The notes under the pieces are model-generated. The model ran no database searches and was not told the origin of the DNA. It saw only the letters and a program-made list of their open reading frames with translations. From Amycolatopsis camponoti (GTDB taxonomy: Bacteria; Actinomycetota; Actinomycetes; Mycobacteriales; Pseudonocardiaceae), in assembly GCF_902497555.1 (NCBI RefSeq), contig NZ_CABVGP010000001.1:2522501-2586500 (forward strand): a stretch of 64,000 nt of DNA, given 5' to 3'. Shown here piece by piece: positions 33,097-45,222 of the stretch. The number at the start of each line of letters is the position of its first letter. The first letter of the stretch is position 1. The position numbers and the translations under genes were made by a program.

Positions 33097-34536
33097 TCAC
33101 TGTGGTTCGCCGAACCAGTGGCCGAGTGCCGGTTCGAGGTCGTCGGGGTTGCCGGCCCAGCACACGTACCCGTCCGGGCGGATCAGCATCGGTTCGGCCT
33201 CCGCGCCCCGGCCCGCGCGGTCCACGCGGCCCGGCCAGAGGGCGGCGAGCTTGGCGAACCGGTCGGCCGGGTCGATCAGGACGCCGCGTCCGCGCCGCAG
33301 CAGCTTGTGTGACCGGAGCGGGCCGAGGTCGTGATCCGGCGCCGGCAGGCCGACGCTCGGGTGGTCCTCGGCGCCCGGCATGGGGTAGCGGATGCCCATC
33401 CCGGACAGCATGTCGTCGAGGTGGTACTGCACCGCCGGCAGGTGCGTCAGGGCCGCGAACAGTTCCTTGGCGGCGACCAGATCCGGGTCGCCGGTGCCCT
33501 GCTGGTCCATCAGCAGGCTCTGCGCCTGGACGTTGCGCAGCACGGCGGCCGCGACCGGGTGGCGTTCGGCGTGGTAGGTGTCGAGCAGGTGTTCCGGGGC
33601 CCAGCCGTGCACGGCGGCACCGAGCTTCCACCCGAGGTTGAGCGCGTCCTGGATCCCGGTGTTCATGCCCTGCGCACCGATCGGGAGGTGGACGTGGGCG
33701 GCGTCGCCCGCCAGGAACACCCGCCCGTGCCGGTACCGCGCGGCCTGGCGGGCCGCGTTGGTGATGCGGCGGGCGTAGCGCAGGTCCAGCAGCCGCACCC
33801 GGGAGCCGAAGACGGCGCGCAGGCCGTCGCGGATCTCGTCCTCGGTGACCGGAGCCTCGCGGGGCAGTGACCGGCCCGGCCCGCCCAGCGAGAGCCGGCG
33901 CAGTGGCCTTCCCTGCGGATCGGTGCCGAGCGGGAACACCGACACCCAGTGCCCGTCCGCGCTGCGGGCGTGCGTCATCGCCAGGTCCTCGCCGCCCAGC
34001 CGCACGTCGGCGGCGACGGTGGTCATCGTGCCCGGCCGGCCGGGGAACTCCGCTCCCAGCAACGACCGCACCGTGCTGCGGCCGCCGTCGGCGGCGACCA
34101 GGTACCGGGAGCGGACGACGCCGCCGTTCGCGAAGGTCGCGGTGACCCCGTCGCCGTCCTGGGCGACGCCGATCAGCTCGTGGTCGCGCCGCACGGGGAT
34201 GCCCCGGGCGGCAAGGTGCTCTTCGAGGAATCCCTCGATCGCCACCTGCGGGATGGACCGCCACGGATGCCGGTGCCGCTCCCGGGTGAGCGGGAGCGTG
34301 ATCCCGGCGAAGTGGGCGGTGCCGATCGGGAAGTTTCCCGTCGCCAGCAACGGTTCCAGCAAGCCACGCTGGTCGAACGCCTCCTGCGTGCGCGACTGCA
34401 CGCCCCCTGCCTTCGACAACGTGCTGCGCTGCGCCAGCTTGTCGACGAGCACGGCCGACACTCCCGCCAGCCGCAGTTCGTGGGCCAGCGTCAGGCCGGT
34501 CGGTCCGGCGCCGACGACGAGCACCTCGGTATCCAT
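33097..34536 (-). CDS. FAD-dependent monooxygenase (PHBH/PheA fold)
   Basis: A 479-residue flavoprotein hydroxylase. Seen: GAGPTGLTLAHEL (FAD ADP motif), the DG motif region (YLVAADGGRSTVRSLLG) and GD motif RVFLAGDAAHVHLPIGAQGMNTGIQDALNLGWKL. The C-terminal thioredoxin-like domain ends with YVCWAGNP. This type hydroxylates aromatic or polyketide substrates, including rifampin in related proteins. It is divergent from a double Lrp/AsnC regulator 115 bp away. The 212 bp downstream (32885-33096) show no gene. Confidence 0.92.
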   Translation of the reverse strand: MDTEVLVVGAGPTGLTLAHELRLAGVSAVLVDKLAQRSTLSKAGGVQSRTQEAFDQRGLLEPLLATGNFPIGTAHFAGITLPLTRERHRHPWRSIPQVAIEGFLEEHLAARGIPVRRDHELIGVAQDGDGVTATFANGGVVRSRYLVAADGGRSTVRSLLGAEFPGRPGTMTTVAADVRLGGEDLAMTHARSADGHWVSVFPLGTDPQGRPLRRLSLGGPGRSLPREAPVTEDEIRDGLRAVFGSRVRLLDLRYARRITNAARQAARYRHGRVFLAGDAAHVHLPIGAQGMNTGIQDALNLGWKLGAAVHGWAPEHLLDTYHAERHPVAAAVLRNVQAQSLLMDQQGTGDPDLVAAKELFAALTHLPAVQYHLDDMLSGMGIRYPMPGAEDHPSVGLPAPDHDLGPLRSHKLLRRGRGVLIDPADRFAKLAALWPGRVDRAGRGAEAEPMLIRPDGYVCWAGNPDDLEPALGHWFGEPQ

Positions 34537-34651
34537 GGTTTCTCCCCTGGTTGTGCCGATCAGGACGAGAGCAACGTTCCGTCCGCCGACCCGACTGCGC
34601 CAGGAACAGACTCGACATCGCTGATATCCGACGTCGACTAGGCTTGAGCCG

Positions 34652-35617
34652 GTGGAATCCGACTACGACGAGCTGGACCGTCGGCTCGTGCACGCCTTGC
34701 AGGTCAACGGCCGGGCCCCGTTCAGCACGATCGGCGAGGTGCTCGGCGTGTCGGATCGCACCATCGCCCGCCGGTACGCCCGGCTGCGGTCGGCGGAAGC
34801 GGTGCGGGTGATCGGTGGGGTCGACCCGACGGCGCTGGGCGCGGTGCTGTGGTTCCTGCGGGTGCGCTGCGCGCCCGCCGCGTCGGTCCCGGTCGCCGAG
34901 GCGCTGGCCCGCCGCCCCGACACGTCCTGGGTGAGCATCACCTCCGGAGGCACCGAGATCAGCTGCACAGTCCTTACCGAGAGCGAAGCCGACAGCGAGG
35001 CATTGCTGCTGACCAAGCTGCCCCGCACCCCACGCGTGGAGGGCGTGACCGCACACTCGGTGCTGCACGCGTACTACGGCGGCCCGGACAGCCTGGTCGC
35101 CAAGCTCGGCTCGCTGGACGAAGCGGCGATCGAGCGGCTGCGCCCGCCGCCGGTGCCGCACCGGCCGGGGCCGGTGCGGCTCGACGACGGCGACCGCAAG
35201 CTCCTCGCCGCGCTCGCCGCCGACGGGCGGGCCGAGTTCGAGCACCTGGCCGCGGTGACCGGCTGGTCGCCCACCACGGTCCGGCGCCGGATGGCCGAGC
35301 TTCGCGAACGCGGGGTGCTGTACCTGGACATCGACGTCGACGGAAGCCTGTTCGGGGTCGGCACCCGCACTCTTCTCTGGCTGTCGGTCGCTCCCGCACA
35401 CCTGGAGGAGGCCGGCGCGGCCCTGGCCGGGCATCCGGAGATCGCGTTCGCCGCCGCCACGACCGGGCCGACGAACCTGTACGCGAGCGTGGTGTGCGCG
35501 AACCAGCGGGAGCTGTACCGCTACCTGACCACCCGGGTGGCCGCACTGCGTGCCATTACGCACATCGAGACCGCGCCGGTGATCAAGACCGTCAAACGCG
35601 CCGCCACCAGGACCTGA
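34652..35617 (+). CDS. Double-length Lrp/AsnC family regulator
   Basis: A 321-residue protein with two HTH/RAM units. First HTH: LDRRLVHALQVNGRAPFSTIGEVLGVSDRTIARRYARLR; second: LDDGDRKLLAALAADGRAEFEHLAAVTGWSPTTVRRRMAEL. Each is followed by an Lrp ligand-binding-like segment. It starts at a GTG. The duplicated architecture is frequent in actinomycetes. It probably regulates the divergent FAD monooxygenase; the ligand is unknown. Confidence 0.9.
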   Translation: MESDYDELDRRLVHALQVNGRAPFSTIGEVLGVSDRTIARRYARLRSAEAVRVIGGVDPTALGAVLWFLRVRCAPAASVPVAEALARRPDTSWVSITSGGTEISCTVLTESEADSEALLLTKLPRTPRVEGVTAHSVLHAYYGGPDSLVAKLGSLDEAAIERLRPPPVPHRPGPVRLDDGDRKLLAALAADGRAEFEHLAAVTGWSPTTVRRRMAELRERGVLYLDIDVDGSLFGVGTRTLLWLSVAPAHLEEAGAALAGHPEIAFAAATTGPTNLYASVVCANQRELYRYLTTRVAALRAITHIETAPVIKTVKRAATRT

Positions 35618-35708
35618 CGACCGAGCCGCACGCATCGGCGTGCCGGAAGCAAGAACGCTTCACCCGGCCGCGCACGCATACCGGGCCACGCGCCGGGTAC
35701 ACGCGAGC

Positions 35709-36674
35709 ATGACGTCGATCGGATACTTCCTGTCTTGTGAGCAGTACGGTCCGCGCGAGCTCGTCGCCCAGGCGCGAGCGGCCGAGGCGGCCGGTTTCGA
35801 GCGGCTGTGGATCTCCGACCACTTCCACCCCTGGAACGACGAGCAGGGGCAGAGCCCGTTCGTCTGGTCGGTGATCGGCGCGCTGTCGGAGGCGGTCTCC
35901 CTGCCGGTGACGACCGCGGTGACCTGCCCGACGATCCGGCTGCACCCGGCGGTGATCGCCCAGGCGGCGGCGACCGCGGCGGTGCAGCTCGACGGCCGGT
36001 TCGTGCTCGGGGTGGGGTCGGGGGAGGCGCTCAACGAGCACGTTCTCGGTGACCCGTGGCCGTCGGTGGGGGAGCGGCTGGCGATGCTCGAGGAGGCGAT
36101 CGAGGTCATCCGCGAACTGCACGCGGCGGGTATCCGGGGCGAGGCGGTCAGCCACCGCGGGCCGCACTACCGGGTGCAGGAAGCCCGGATCTACACGGTG
36201 CCCGACCGGCCGGTGCCGATCTACGTCTCCGGTTTCGGGCCGCAGGCCACCGAGCTCGCCGGCCGGATCGGGGACGGCTACTGCACCGTCACCCCGGACG
36301 CCGACCTCGTTCGCGCGTTCCGGGAGTCCGGCGGGGGCGACAAGCCGGTGCAGGCGGGGATGAAGGTGAGCTGGGACGCCGACCCGGAGGCGGCGCTCGA
36401 CGTCGCGCACCGGCTGTGGGCCAACGACGCCTTGCCGGGCCAGCTCGCGCAGGTGATGCCGCGGCCGCAGGACTTCGAGGCGGCGATGGAGCTGGTGCCC
36501 CGCGACGCCGTCGCCGAGGCGATCGTGTGCGGCGACGACCCGAAGGCCCACGTGGACCGGGTCCGCCAGTACGTCGAAGCCGGGGTGGACGAGGTGTACG
36601 TCCAGCAGATCGGGCCGGACCACGACGCGTTCTTCCGGGGGTGGCAGGAGCATGTGCTCCCGGAGTTCCGCTGA
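35709..36674 (+). CDS. F420-dependent LLM-class oxidoreductase
   Basis: A 321-residue bacterial-luciferase-like protein of the TIGR03557 type (F420-dependent glucose-6-phosphate-dehydrogenase-like). Seen: IGYFLSCEQYGPRELVAQARAAEAAGFERLWISDHFHPWNDEQG is the family's N-terminus, then GRFVLGVGSGEALNEHVLGDPWPS. The C-terminus EVYVQQIGPDHDAFFRGW is diagnostic. The start is the ATG at 35709. It uses coenzyme F420, which fits an actinomycete. Substrate unknown. Confidence 0.92.
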   Translation: MTSIGYFLSCEQYGPRELVAQARAAEAAGFERLWISDHFHPWNDEQGQSPFVWSVIGALSEAVSLPVTTAVTCPTIRLHPAVIAQAAATAAVQLDGRFVLGVGSGEALNEHVLGDPWPSVGERLAMLEEAIEVIRELHAAGIRGEAVSHRGPHYRVQEARIYTVPDRPVPIYVSGFGPQATELAGRIGDGYCTVTPDADLVRAFRESGGGDKPVQAGMKVSWDADPEAALDVAHRLWANDALPGQLAQVMPRPQDFEAAMELVPRDAVAEAIVCGDDPKAHVDRVRQYVEAGVDEVYVQQIGPDHDAFFRGWQEHVLPEFR

Positions 36675-36714
36675 GCCGTGACCGTTCTCGAGTTTTCGGT
36701 GACACCCGGCCGGC

Positions 36715-39534
<2,820 letters not shown>

Positions 39535-39703
39535 TCATTGGTGAAGCCGCCGAAGGTTCCGGCCGGGGAGGTTGTCCGGCGGTTTGTCCAGTTGTGCACC
39601 GGCTGCTGTTGTATGGTGTGTCATATATCAGAGCGCTTGCCCGGTCCGGTCTGGGTCTCTCGGCGCGTCGGCGGACTTCACCTCCCAGTCCTCTGGAGGC
39701 CCA

Positions 39704-42517
39704 GTGGAATTCGATCGTCGCACGGCGTTGGCCCTCGGCACGGTGGGCGTGGCGACGGCGGGCCTGTCGACGTTCGGAGTCACTTCGGCGGGCGCAGCCC
39801 GTGCGGCACTCGCCGGTCCGGTGACCGAAACCCTGCTCCTGACCGGCGCCGACGCCGACCACACCGTCGACTGGGAGTTCCAGGTCACGGCCGGACGGCG
39901 CGCGGGGGAGTGGAGCACGATCCCGACGCCGTCGAACTGGGAGTGCCACGGCTTCGGCAGCTACCACTACGGAGGGGACCTCGTCCCGGCGGAGAAGGGG
40001 AACTACCGCCACCGGTTCACGCCGCCGGCGTCCTGGGCCGGGCGCCGGATCTTCCTGGTTTTCGAAGCCGCCATGACCGACGCCGACGTGTGGGTCAACG
40101 GCCTCTCCGCCGGGCCGGTGCACCAAGGCGGCTTCTACCGCTTCCGCCACGACGTGACGGATCTGCTGAGGCTCGGCGAGCCGAACCTCCTGGAAGCGAC
40201 CGTCAGCAAGGAATCGGCGGACAACTCGGTGAACGACGCCGAGCGCCGCGGTGACTTCTGGAACTTCGGCGGGATCTTCCGGCCGGTGACGCTGGAAGCC
40301 CATCCGGCCGCGCGAATCGACCGCGTCGCGATCGACGCCCGCGCGGACGGGACGTTCGCCGCCCACGTCACGCTCGCCGGGGTGACCGGGGCGGCCCGGC
40401 TGACGGCGCAGCTGCGCCGGCTCGACGGTACGGCCGTCGGCGACGCCTTCTCGGTAGCCGTGGCGAGCGGGGCCACCGGCGCGGACCTGACCACCACCGC
40501 GGACCGGCCTCCCCTGTGGACCGCCGAAACGCCGAACCTCCACCAGGTCGAGCTGACCCTCGTGAACTCCGGCGGGACTCCGTCGCACAGCACCGTCGAG
40601 CGCTTCGGCTTCCGTACGGTCGAGGTCCGGGCCGGTGACGGCATCTACGTCAACGGCCAGCGGATCGTCCTCAAAGGAGCGAACCGGCACACCTTCTGGC
40701 CGACCTCCGGCCGGGCCTCGAGCCCGCGCCTCGCCCGGCTGGACATCGGGCTGATGAAGGACATGAACATGAACGCCGTCCGGATGTCGCACTACCCACC
40801 GGACGCGTACTTCCTCGACCTCTGCGACGAACTCGGGCTCTACGTCCTGGACGAGCTGACCGGCTGGCAGCGCCGGTACGACGAGGGTGTCGGGGCTCCG
40901 CTGGTCAAGGCCCTGGTGGAGCGCGACGTCAACCACCCGTCGATCCTGTTCTGGGACAACGGCAACGAAGGCGGCTGGAACACCGCGCTGGACGACGACT
41001 TCGGCCGGTACGACCCGCAGCGGCGGGCGGTACTGCACCCCTGGACGACCTTCAGCGGCGTCGACACCAGCCACTACCAGACCTACAGCAGCACCGCGAG
41101 CAAGGCCGCCGGCGCCACGATCTTCATGCCGACCGAGTTCCTGCACGGCCTTTACGACGGCGGCGCCGGAGCCGGCTTGAACGACTACTGGAAGCTGATG
41201 GGCGGGTCGCAGCGTTCGGCGGGCGGCTTCATCTGGGCACTCGTCGACGAAAGCGTCGTGCGTGACGACCGCGGCGGGGCCCTCGACACCAACGGCAGCC
41301 GCGCTCCCGACGGCATCCTCGGCCCGTACCGTGAAAAGGAAGGCAGCTTCTTCACGATCAAGGACATCTGGTCACCGGTCCAGCTGGCCAATTCCGCTTA
41401 CTACGACTCGGTTTTCCCGGCGTCGTTCGACAAGACCGTGAAGCTCGTCAACCGCTACGACTTCACGAACCTCCGGACGTGCCGGTTCGGCTGGCAGCTG
41501 CTGGCGTTCCCCGCGCCCGGTGCGGGGCCCGGTCACCAGGTGCTCGCCGAAGGCCGGGCGGCGGCCCCGGACGTCGCGCCGGGGGCCACCGGCGCGGTGA
41601 CGCTCGGCCTGCCCGCCGACTGGACCGGGGCGGACGCACTGCGGCTGAGCGTGACCGATCCGGCCGGCCGGGACATCGCGGGCTGGACGTGGCGCGTCCG
41701 CAAGGCGCCGGACCTCGCCGCCCGCCTGGTCCGCCCGGCGACCACCGGGAGCGTCGTCATGACCGAGACCGCCGTCGACGTCACGCTCGTCGCCGGGGCC
41801 ACCCGGGTCACCATCGGCAAGGCCGACGGCCGGCTGACCGGCGCGCGCCGCGCCGGCTCGCCGGTGTCGCTGGCCAACGGTCCCGCCCCGGCCGGCGGCG
41901 CGGCCGCCCTGACCGGGTTCAGCCACTTTCGCGACGGCACCGGCTGGGTCGCGCAGGCGGACTACAGCGGCGACCTGACGTCCGTGCGCTGGCGGCTGGA
42001 CGCCAACGGCTGGCTGCGGCTGGAGTACCGCTACCGCGCCACCGGCGACCACGACCACCTCGGCGTGAACTTCGACTACCCCGAGGCGAACGTGCGCGGC
42101 CTGACCTGGCTCGGGGACGGGCCGTACCGCGTCTACAAGAACCGGCTGCGCGGGGTGCGGCCCGACGTCTGGCACAAGCCGTACGACGACACCGCGACCG
42201 GGGCGAGCGGGTTCGCCTACCCGGAGTTCAAGGGCTACCACGCCCGGACCTGCTGGGCCGTGCTGGACACCACCGAAGGCGCGATCACGGTGGTCGCCGC
42301 GGAGGAGGGCCTGTACCTGCGGTTGTTCACCCCGGCCGTGGGTCCCGACCCGCAGAACGCCGTGGTGACCTACCCGGCCGGCGGAATCTCGCTGCTCGAC
42401 GGGATTTCCCCGATCGGCAACAAGTTCCACGGCGTCGCGGCGCTGGGCCCGGAGAGCCGCCCGAACGCCGCCACCGGCGACTACCACCGCACCGTGTACT
42501 TCCGCTTCGACGCGTGA
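39704..42517 (+). CDS. GH2 family glycoside hydrolase (beta-galactosidase-like), TAT-exported
   Basis: A 937-residue enzyme starting at GTG with GGAGG 5 bases upstream. The N-terminus EFDRRTALALGTVGV carries a twin-arginine signal. GH2 sugar-binding domain (DADVWVNGLSAGPVHQGGFYRF), immunoglobulin-like domain, and TIM barrel with KGANRHTFWP, acid/base E422 (WDNGNEGGW) and probable nucleophile E478 (PTEFLHG). A C-terminal galactose-mutarotase-like domain follows (~700-937). The upstream open frame to 39572 lacks similarity. It is followed 26 bp later by a PQQ dehydrogenase gene, so the two are probably co-transcribed. Confidence 0.92.
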   Translation: MEFDRRTALALGTVGVATAGLSTFGVTSAGAARAALAGPVTETLLLTGADADHTVDWEFQVTAGRRAGEWSTIPTPSNWECHGFGSYHYGGDLVPAEKGNYRHRFTPPASWAGRRIFLVFEAAMTDADVWVNGLSAGPVHQGGFYRFRHDVTDLLRLGEPNLLEATVSKESADNSVNDAERRGDFWNFGGIFRPVTLEAHPAARIDRVAIDARADGTFAAHVTLAGVTGAARLTAQLRRLDGTAVGDAFSVAVASGATGADLTTTADRPPLWTAETPNLHQVELTLVNSGGTPSHSTVERFGFRTVEVRAGDGIYVNGQRIVLKGANRHTFWPTSGRASSPRLARLDIGLMKDMNMNAVRMSHYPPDAYFLDLCDELGLYVLDELTGWQRRYDEGVGAPLVKALVERDVNHPSILFWDNGNEGGWNTALDDDFGRYDPQRRAVLHPWTTFSGVDTSHYQTYSSTASKAAGATIFMPTEFLHGLYDGGAGAGLNDYWKLMGGSQRSAGGFIWALVDESVVRDDRGGALDTNGSRAPDGILGPYREKEGSFFTIKDIWSPVQLANSAYYDSVFPASFDKTVKLVNRYDFTNLRTCRFGWQLLAFPAPGAGPGHQVLAEGRAAAPDVAPGATGAVTLGLPADWTGADALRLSVTDPAGRDIAGWTWRVRKAPDLAARLVRPATTGSVVMTETAVDVTLVAGATRVTIGKADGRLTGARRAGSPVSLANGPAPAGGAAALTGFSHFRDGTGWVAQADYSGDLTSVRWRLDANGWLRLEYRYRATGDHDHLGVNFDYPEANVRGLTWLGDGPYRVYKNRLRGVRPDVWHKPYDDTATGASGFAYPEFKGYHARTCWAVLDTTEGAITVVAAEEGLYLRLFTPAVGPDPQNAVVTYPAGGISLLDGISPIGNKFHGVAALGPESRPNAATGDYHRTVYFRFDA

Positions 42518-42543
42518 AGTCCGCCCACAGCGAAAGGCCGAGA

Positions 42544-44646
42544 ATGTTCCCCTCGAGTTCCCGCCGGTGTGTCCTGGCCGCGGTGATCGCCGCCGTCGCC
42601 GCGGTGGCGGTGGTCGTGCCCGCGGCCACCGGGGCTTCCGGGTTCACGGTGACCGGCGTGGCGTCCGGACGGTGCCTCGACGTCGTCGGCAACAGCACCG
42701 CGGCGAAGACGCGCGTGAACATCTACGACTGCAACGGCCAGGCCAACCAGGCGTGGACGTTCACGGCGGCGGGCGAGCTGCGGGTGTACGACGGCGCGAT
42801 GTGCCTCGACGTCGCCCACGCGAGCACGACGTCCCCGGCCGACGCCCAGATCTACACCTGCAACGGCGGCGCCAACCAGAAGTGGCGGATCAACGCCGAC
42901 GGCACGATCACCGGGGGGCAGTCGGGCCTCTGCCTGGACGTCACCGGGGCGGCCACCGCCAACAGCACCCTGGTCGGCATGTACACCTGCACCGGCGGAG
43001 GCAACCAGAAGTGGCGGACCACGCTCGGTGACACCCAGCCGCCGAGCGTGCCGGGCGACCCGCGGGTGAGCGACCTGGTCTGCGACGCCGTGACGTTCGC
43101 GTGGAACGCGTCCACCGACAACGTGGGCGTGGCGTTCTACGACGTCTACCACGACGGACAGCTGATGAAGTCGGTGAGCGGGAGCACCCTGTCGACGAGC
43201 CTGACCGTGGTCGGCGGCGTGACCTGGGGCCTGTACGTCAACGCACGGGACGCGGCGGGCAACGTCTCGCAGGCCAGCACGACGGTCCCGATCACGCCTC
43301 CGCAGTGCCAGCCGGACGACCAGGCGCCGACCGCGCCCACGAACCTGACCGGCGCCGCCTCCGGCACGACGGTGACCCTGGACTGGGCCGCGGCCACGGA
43401 CAACATCGGCGTCCGGGCTTACGACGTCTACCGCGGCGGCGTCAAAGTCGGTGCGGTCACCGGCACCGCCACCGCGCCGCCCGCGACCACCTTCGTCGAC
43501 AGCGGCCTGGCGGCGAACACGAGCTACGAGTACTCCGTCGTGGCGCGGGACGCGCAGGCGAACGTCTCGCCGCCCAGCGCGACCACGACCGTGACCACCG
43601 GCGCGGCCTGTGGCGACTCCGTGTGCGCGGTGACGCAGATCGCCGCCGACACCGACATCCCGTGGGGCCTGGTGACGCTGCCGGACGGCACGATCCTCTA
43701 CACGCGGCGCGACGCCCACGACATCGTCCACCTGAACCCCGCCACCGGCGCCAAGACGTCGGTGGGCACGGTCCCCGGGGTGGACAACACCGACGGTGAG
43801 GGCGGCCTGCTCGGCTTGGCCGTCTCGCCCGGGTTCGCCGCCGACCACTGGCTCTACCTCATGCACACCTCGCCGTCCGACAACCGGATCGTGCGGATCA
43901 AGCTGGCGGACGGCCAGCTCGACACGGCATCGGAGCAGGTCCTGCTCAGTGGGTTGCTGCGCAACAAGTTCCACAACGGCGGCCGGCTGCGCTTCGGTCC
44001 CGACGGCAAGCTCTACGCCACCACCGGCGACGCCCAGAACGGCGACAACGCCCAGAACAAGGCGAGCCTCAACGGCAAGGTCCTGCGGCTGAACCCGGAC
44101 GGCAGCGTGCCTGCGGACAACCCCTTCGGCACCTACGTGTGGAGCTACGGCCACCGCAACCCGCAGGGACTCGCGTTCGATTCCCAAGGACGGTTGTGGG
44201 AACAGGAGTTCGGCAACTCGGTGATGGACGAAACCAACCTCATCACCAAGGGCGGCAACTACGGCTGGCCGGCGTGTGAAGGCACTTCGGGGACGTGCAG
44301 CACCGCGGGCTTCATCGCACCGAAGCGGACGTACTCGACGGCGGAAGGCTCCTGCTCCGGCATCGCCATCGTCCGCGACGTGCTCTACGTCGCCTGCGAA
44401 CGCGGCACCCGGATGTACCGGGAGGTGATCAGCGGAAGTGACCTGACCGACGTCCAGGCGTACTTCAACGGCACCTACGGGCGGCTGCGCACGGTGGAAC
44501 CCGCACCCGACGGCGGCTTGTGGCTGACGACCACCAACAACGGCGACAAGGACAGCATTCCCGACAACAGCAACGAGAAGATCTTCCACGTGACCCTCGG
44601 TGGGGCCTCGGTCGCGAGGACAGCGGCACCCGTCAGGAGCCGTTAG
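42544..44646 (+). CDS. PQQ-dependent sugar dehydrogenase with CBM13 and two FN3 domains
   Basis: A 700-residue secreted protein: signal peptide 1-30; CBM13 beta-trefoil ~32-157 with three Q-x-W repeats; two fibronectin type III domains (~163-258 and ~265-360, the second opening APTAPTNLTGAASGTTVTLDWAAATDNIGV); then a six-bladed GDH/sorbosone-dehydrogenase-like propeller (ADTDIPWGLVTLPDGTILYTRR, NKFHNGGRLRFGPDGKLYATTGD, WSYGHRNPQGLAFD). The last two segments hold the His/Arg residues that contact PQQ in this family. It would oxidise the sugar released by its GH2/GH59 neighbours. The PQQ source is not in this window. Confidence 0.92.
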   Translation: MFPSSSRRCVLAAVIAAVAAVAVVVPAATGASGFTVTGVASGRCLDVVGNSTAAKTRVNIYDCNGQANQAWTFTAAGELRVYDGAMCLDVAHASTTSPADAQIYTCNGGANQKWRINADGTITGGQSGLCLDVTGAATANSTLVGMYTCTGGGNQKWRTTLGDTQPPSVPGDPRVSDLVCDAVTFAWNASTDNVGVAFYDVYHDGQLMKSVSGSTLSTSLTVVGGVTWGLYVNARDAAGNVSQASTTVPITPPQCQPDDQAPTAPTNLTGAASGTTVTLDWAAATDNIGVRAYDVYRGGVKVGAVTGTATAPPATTFVDSGLAANTSYEYSVVARDAQANVSPPSATTTVTTGAACGDSVCAVTQIAADTDIPWGLVTLPDGTILYTRRDAHDIVHLNPATGAKTSVGTVPGVDNTDGEGGLLGLAVSPGFAADHWLYLMHTSPSDNRIVRIKLADGQLDTASEQVLLSGLLRNKFHNGGRLRFGPDGKLYATTGDAQNGDNAQNKASLNGKVLRLNPDGSVPADNPFGTYVWSYGHRNPQGLAFDSQGRLWEQEFGNSVMDETNLITKGGNYGWPACEGTSGTCSTAGFIAPKRTYSTAEGSCSGIAIVRDVLYVACERGTRMYREVISGSDLTDVQAYFNGTYGRLRTVEPAPDGGLWLTTTNNGDKDSIPDNSNEKIFHVTLGGASVARTAAPVRSR

Positions 44647-44749
44647 TCGCGGACGGCGGCTGGGGGAGTTGCCTGGTTCGCCGCTTCGTCCGGATCGTGG
44701 GGGAGCTGTTCGATCTGCTGGGGCTCGACCGTCGGCGACCGGCGGCATG

Positions 44750-44755
44750 TATAGT
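44750..44755 (+). promoter_or_regulatory. Putative -10 element for the Ile leader transcript
   Basis: TATAGT lies 7 bases before the ATG of the leader peptide at 44763, so transcription could begin at or next to that A, giving a leaderless leader ORF. No convincing -35 was found. Confidence 0.5.
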
Positions 44756-44762
44756 CCGCCGC

Positions 44763-44798
44763 ATGCGCGGGATCATCATTCCTCGGCGCGCCGGCTGA
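44763..44798 (+). CDS. Ile-rich leader peptide MRGIIIPRRAG
   Basis: An 11-codon ORF with three consecutive Ile codons, 87 bp upstream of an ACT-domain gene. Runs of the regulated amino acid in a short, leaderless ORF just before complementary stem sequences are the mark of ribosome-mediated attenuation. Too short for standard gene calling; expression is not shown. Confidence 0.6.
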   Translation: MRGIIIPRRAG

Positions 44799-44853
44799 AC
44801 CAGGTCGCCGGCGTGCCGAATGTCGTGCGCCGCCTCCGGAGACCTGGTCCGGA
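44799..44853 (+). promoter_or_regulatory. Possible attenuator/antiterminator stems
   Basis: ACCAGGTC (44799-44806) can pair with GACCTGGT (44841-44848). The alternative TCCGG (44835-44839) with CCGGA (44849-44853) uses overlapping bases, so the two stems are mutually exclusive. There is no U-run; control might act on translation of the gene at 44886. Confidence 0.45.
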
Positions 44854-44885
44854 TCTTTCCCAGAATCCGCCTGAGGAGATCCGCC

Positions 44886-45194
44886 ATGACTCACACCGCT
44901 GCCGTCAGCCCACGCCCGGAGCCGGTCACCAGCCGGACCACTGAGGCCGCCGCCGAATTTCCGTTGCACCGCACCGTCGCGGCGCACGTGGTCGGCGGTC
45001 TTGCCGGCGTCCTGCGCGTCGTCAGCCTGCTGCACAGCCGCCGCTACCCGGTGCGCAACCTCAGGATCGACGTACGCGACGGCGTGGTCGAAAGCCGTGT
45101 CGAGTGCACGGTCTGGCTCACCGCGACGGCGACCGCGCTGCTGCTGGAGAGGCTGAACCGGATGCCGGCCGTCGTGTCGGCCGAAAACGTCTGA
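44886..45194 (+). CDS. Small ACT-domain-like protein
   Basis: A 102-residue protein. After ~30 variable residues it forms an ACT-like fold (VVGGLAGVLRVVSLLHSRRYPVRNLRIDVRDGVVESRVECTVWLTATATALLLERLNRMPAVVSAE), closest in pattern to the acetolactate synthase small subunit (IlvH/IlvM) ACT domain. It is much shorter than IlvH and lies apart from ilv genes. RBS GAGGAG is 8 bases before the ATG. The Ile-rich leader upstream links it to branched-chain amino acid status. It could be a stand-alone regulatory subunit or an amino-acid-sensing adaptor. Confidence 0.8.
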   Translation: MTHTAAVSPRPEPVTSRTTEAAAEFPLHRTVAAHVVGGLAGVLRVVSLLHSRRYPVRNLRIDVRDGVVESRVECTVWLTATATALLLERLNRMPAVVSAENV

Positions 45195-45222
45195 CGACCA
45201 CGACGGGAGCCGGATCCCGGCG

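Noticed and set aside
44520..44798. A 92-codon frame ending with the leader peptide
   Set aside because: It starts within the sugar dehydrogenase gene; only the last 11 codons after the -10 element make sense as a translated unit.
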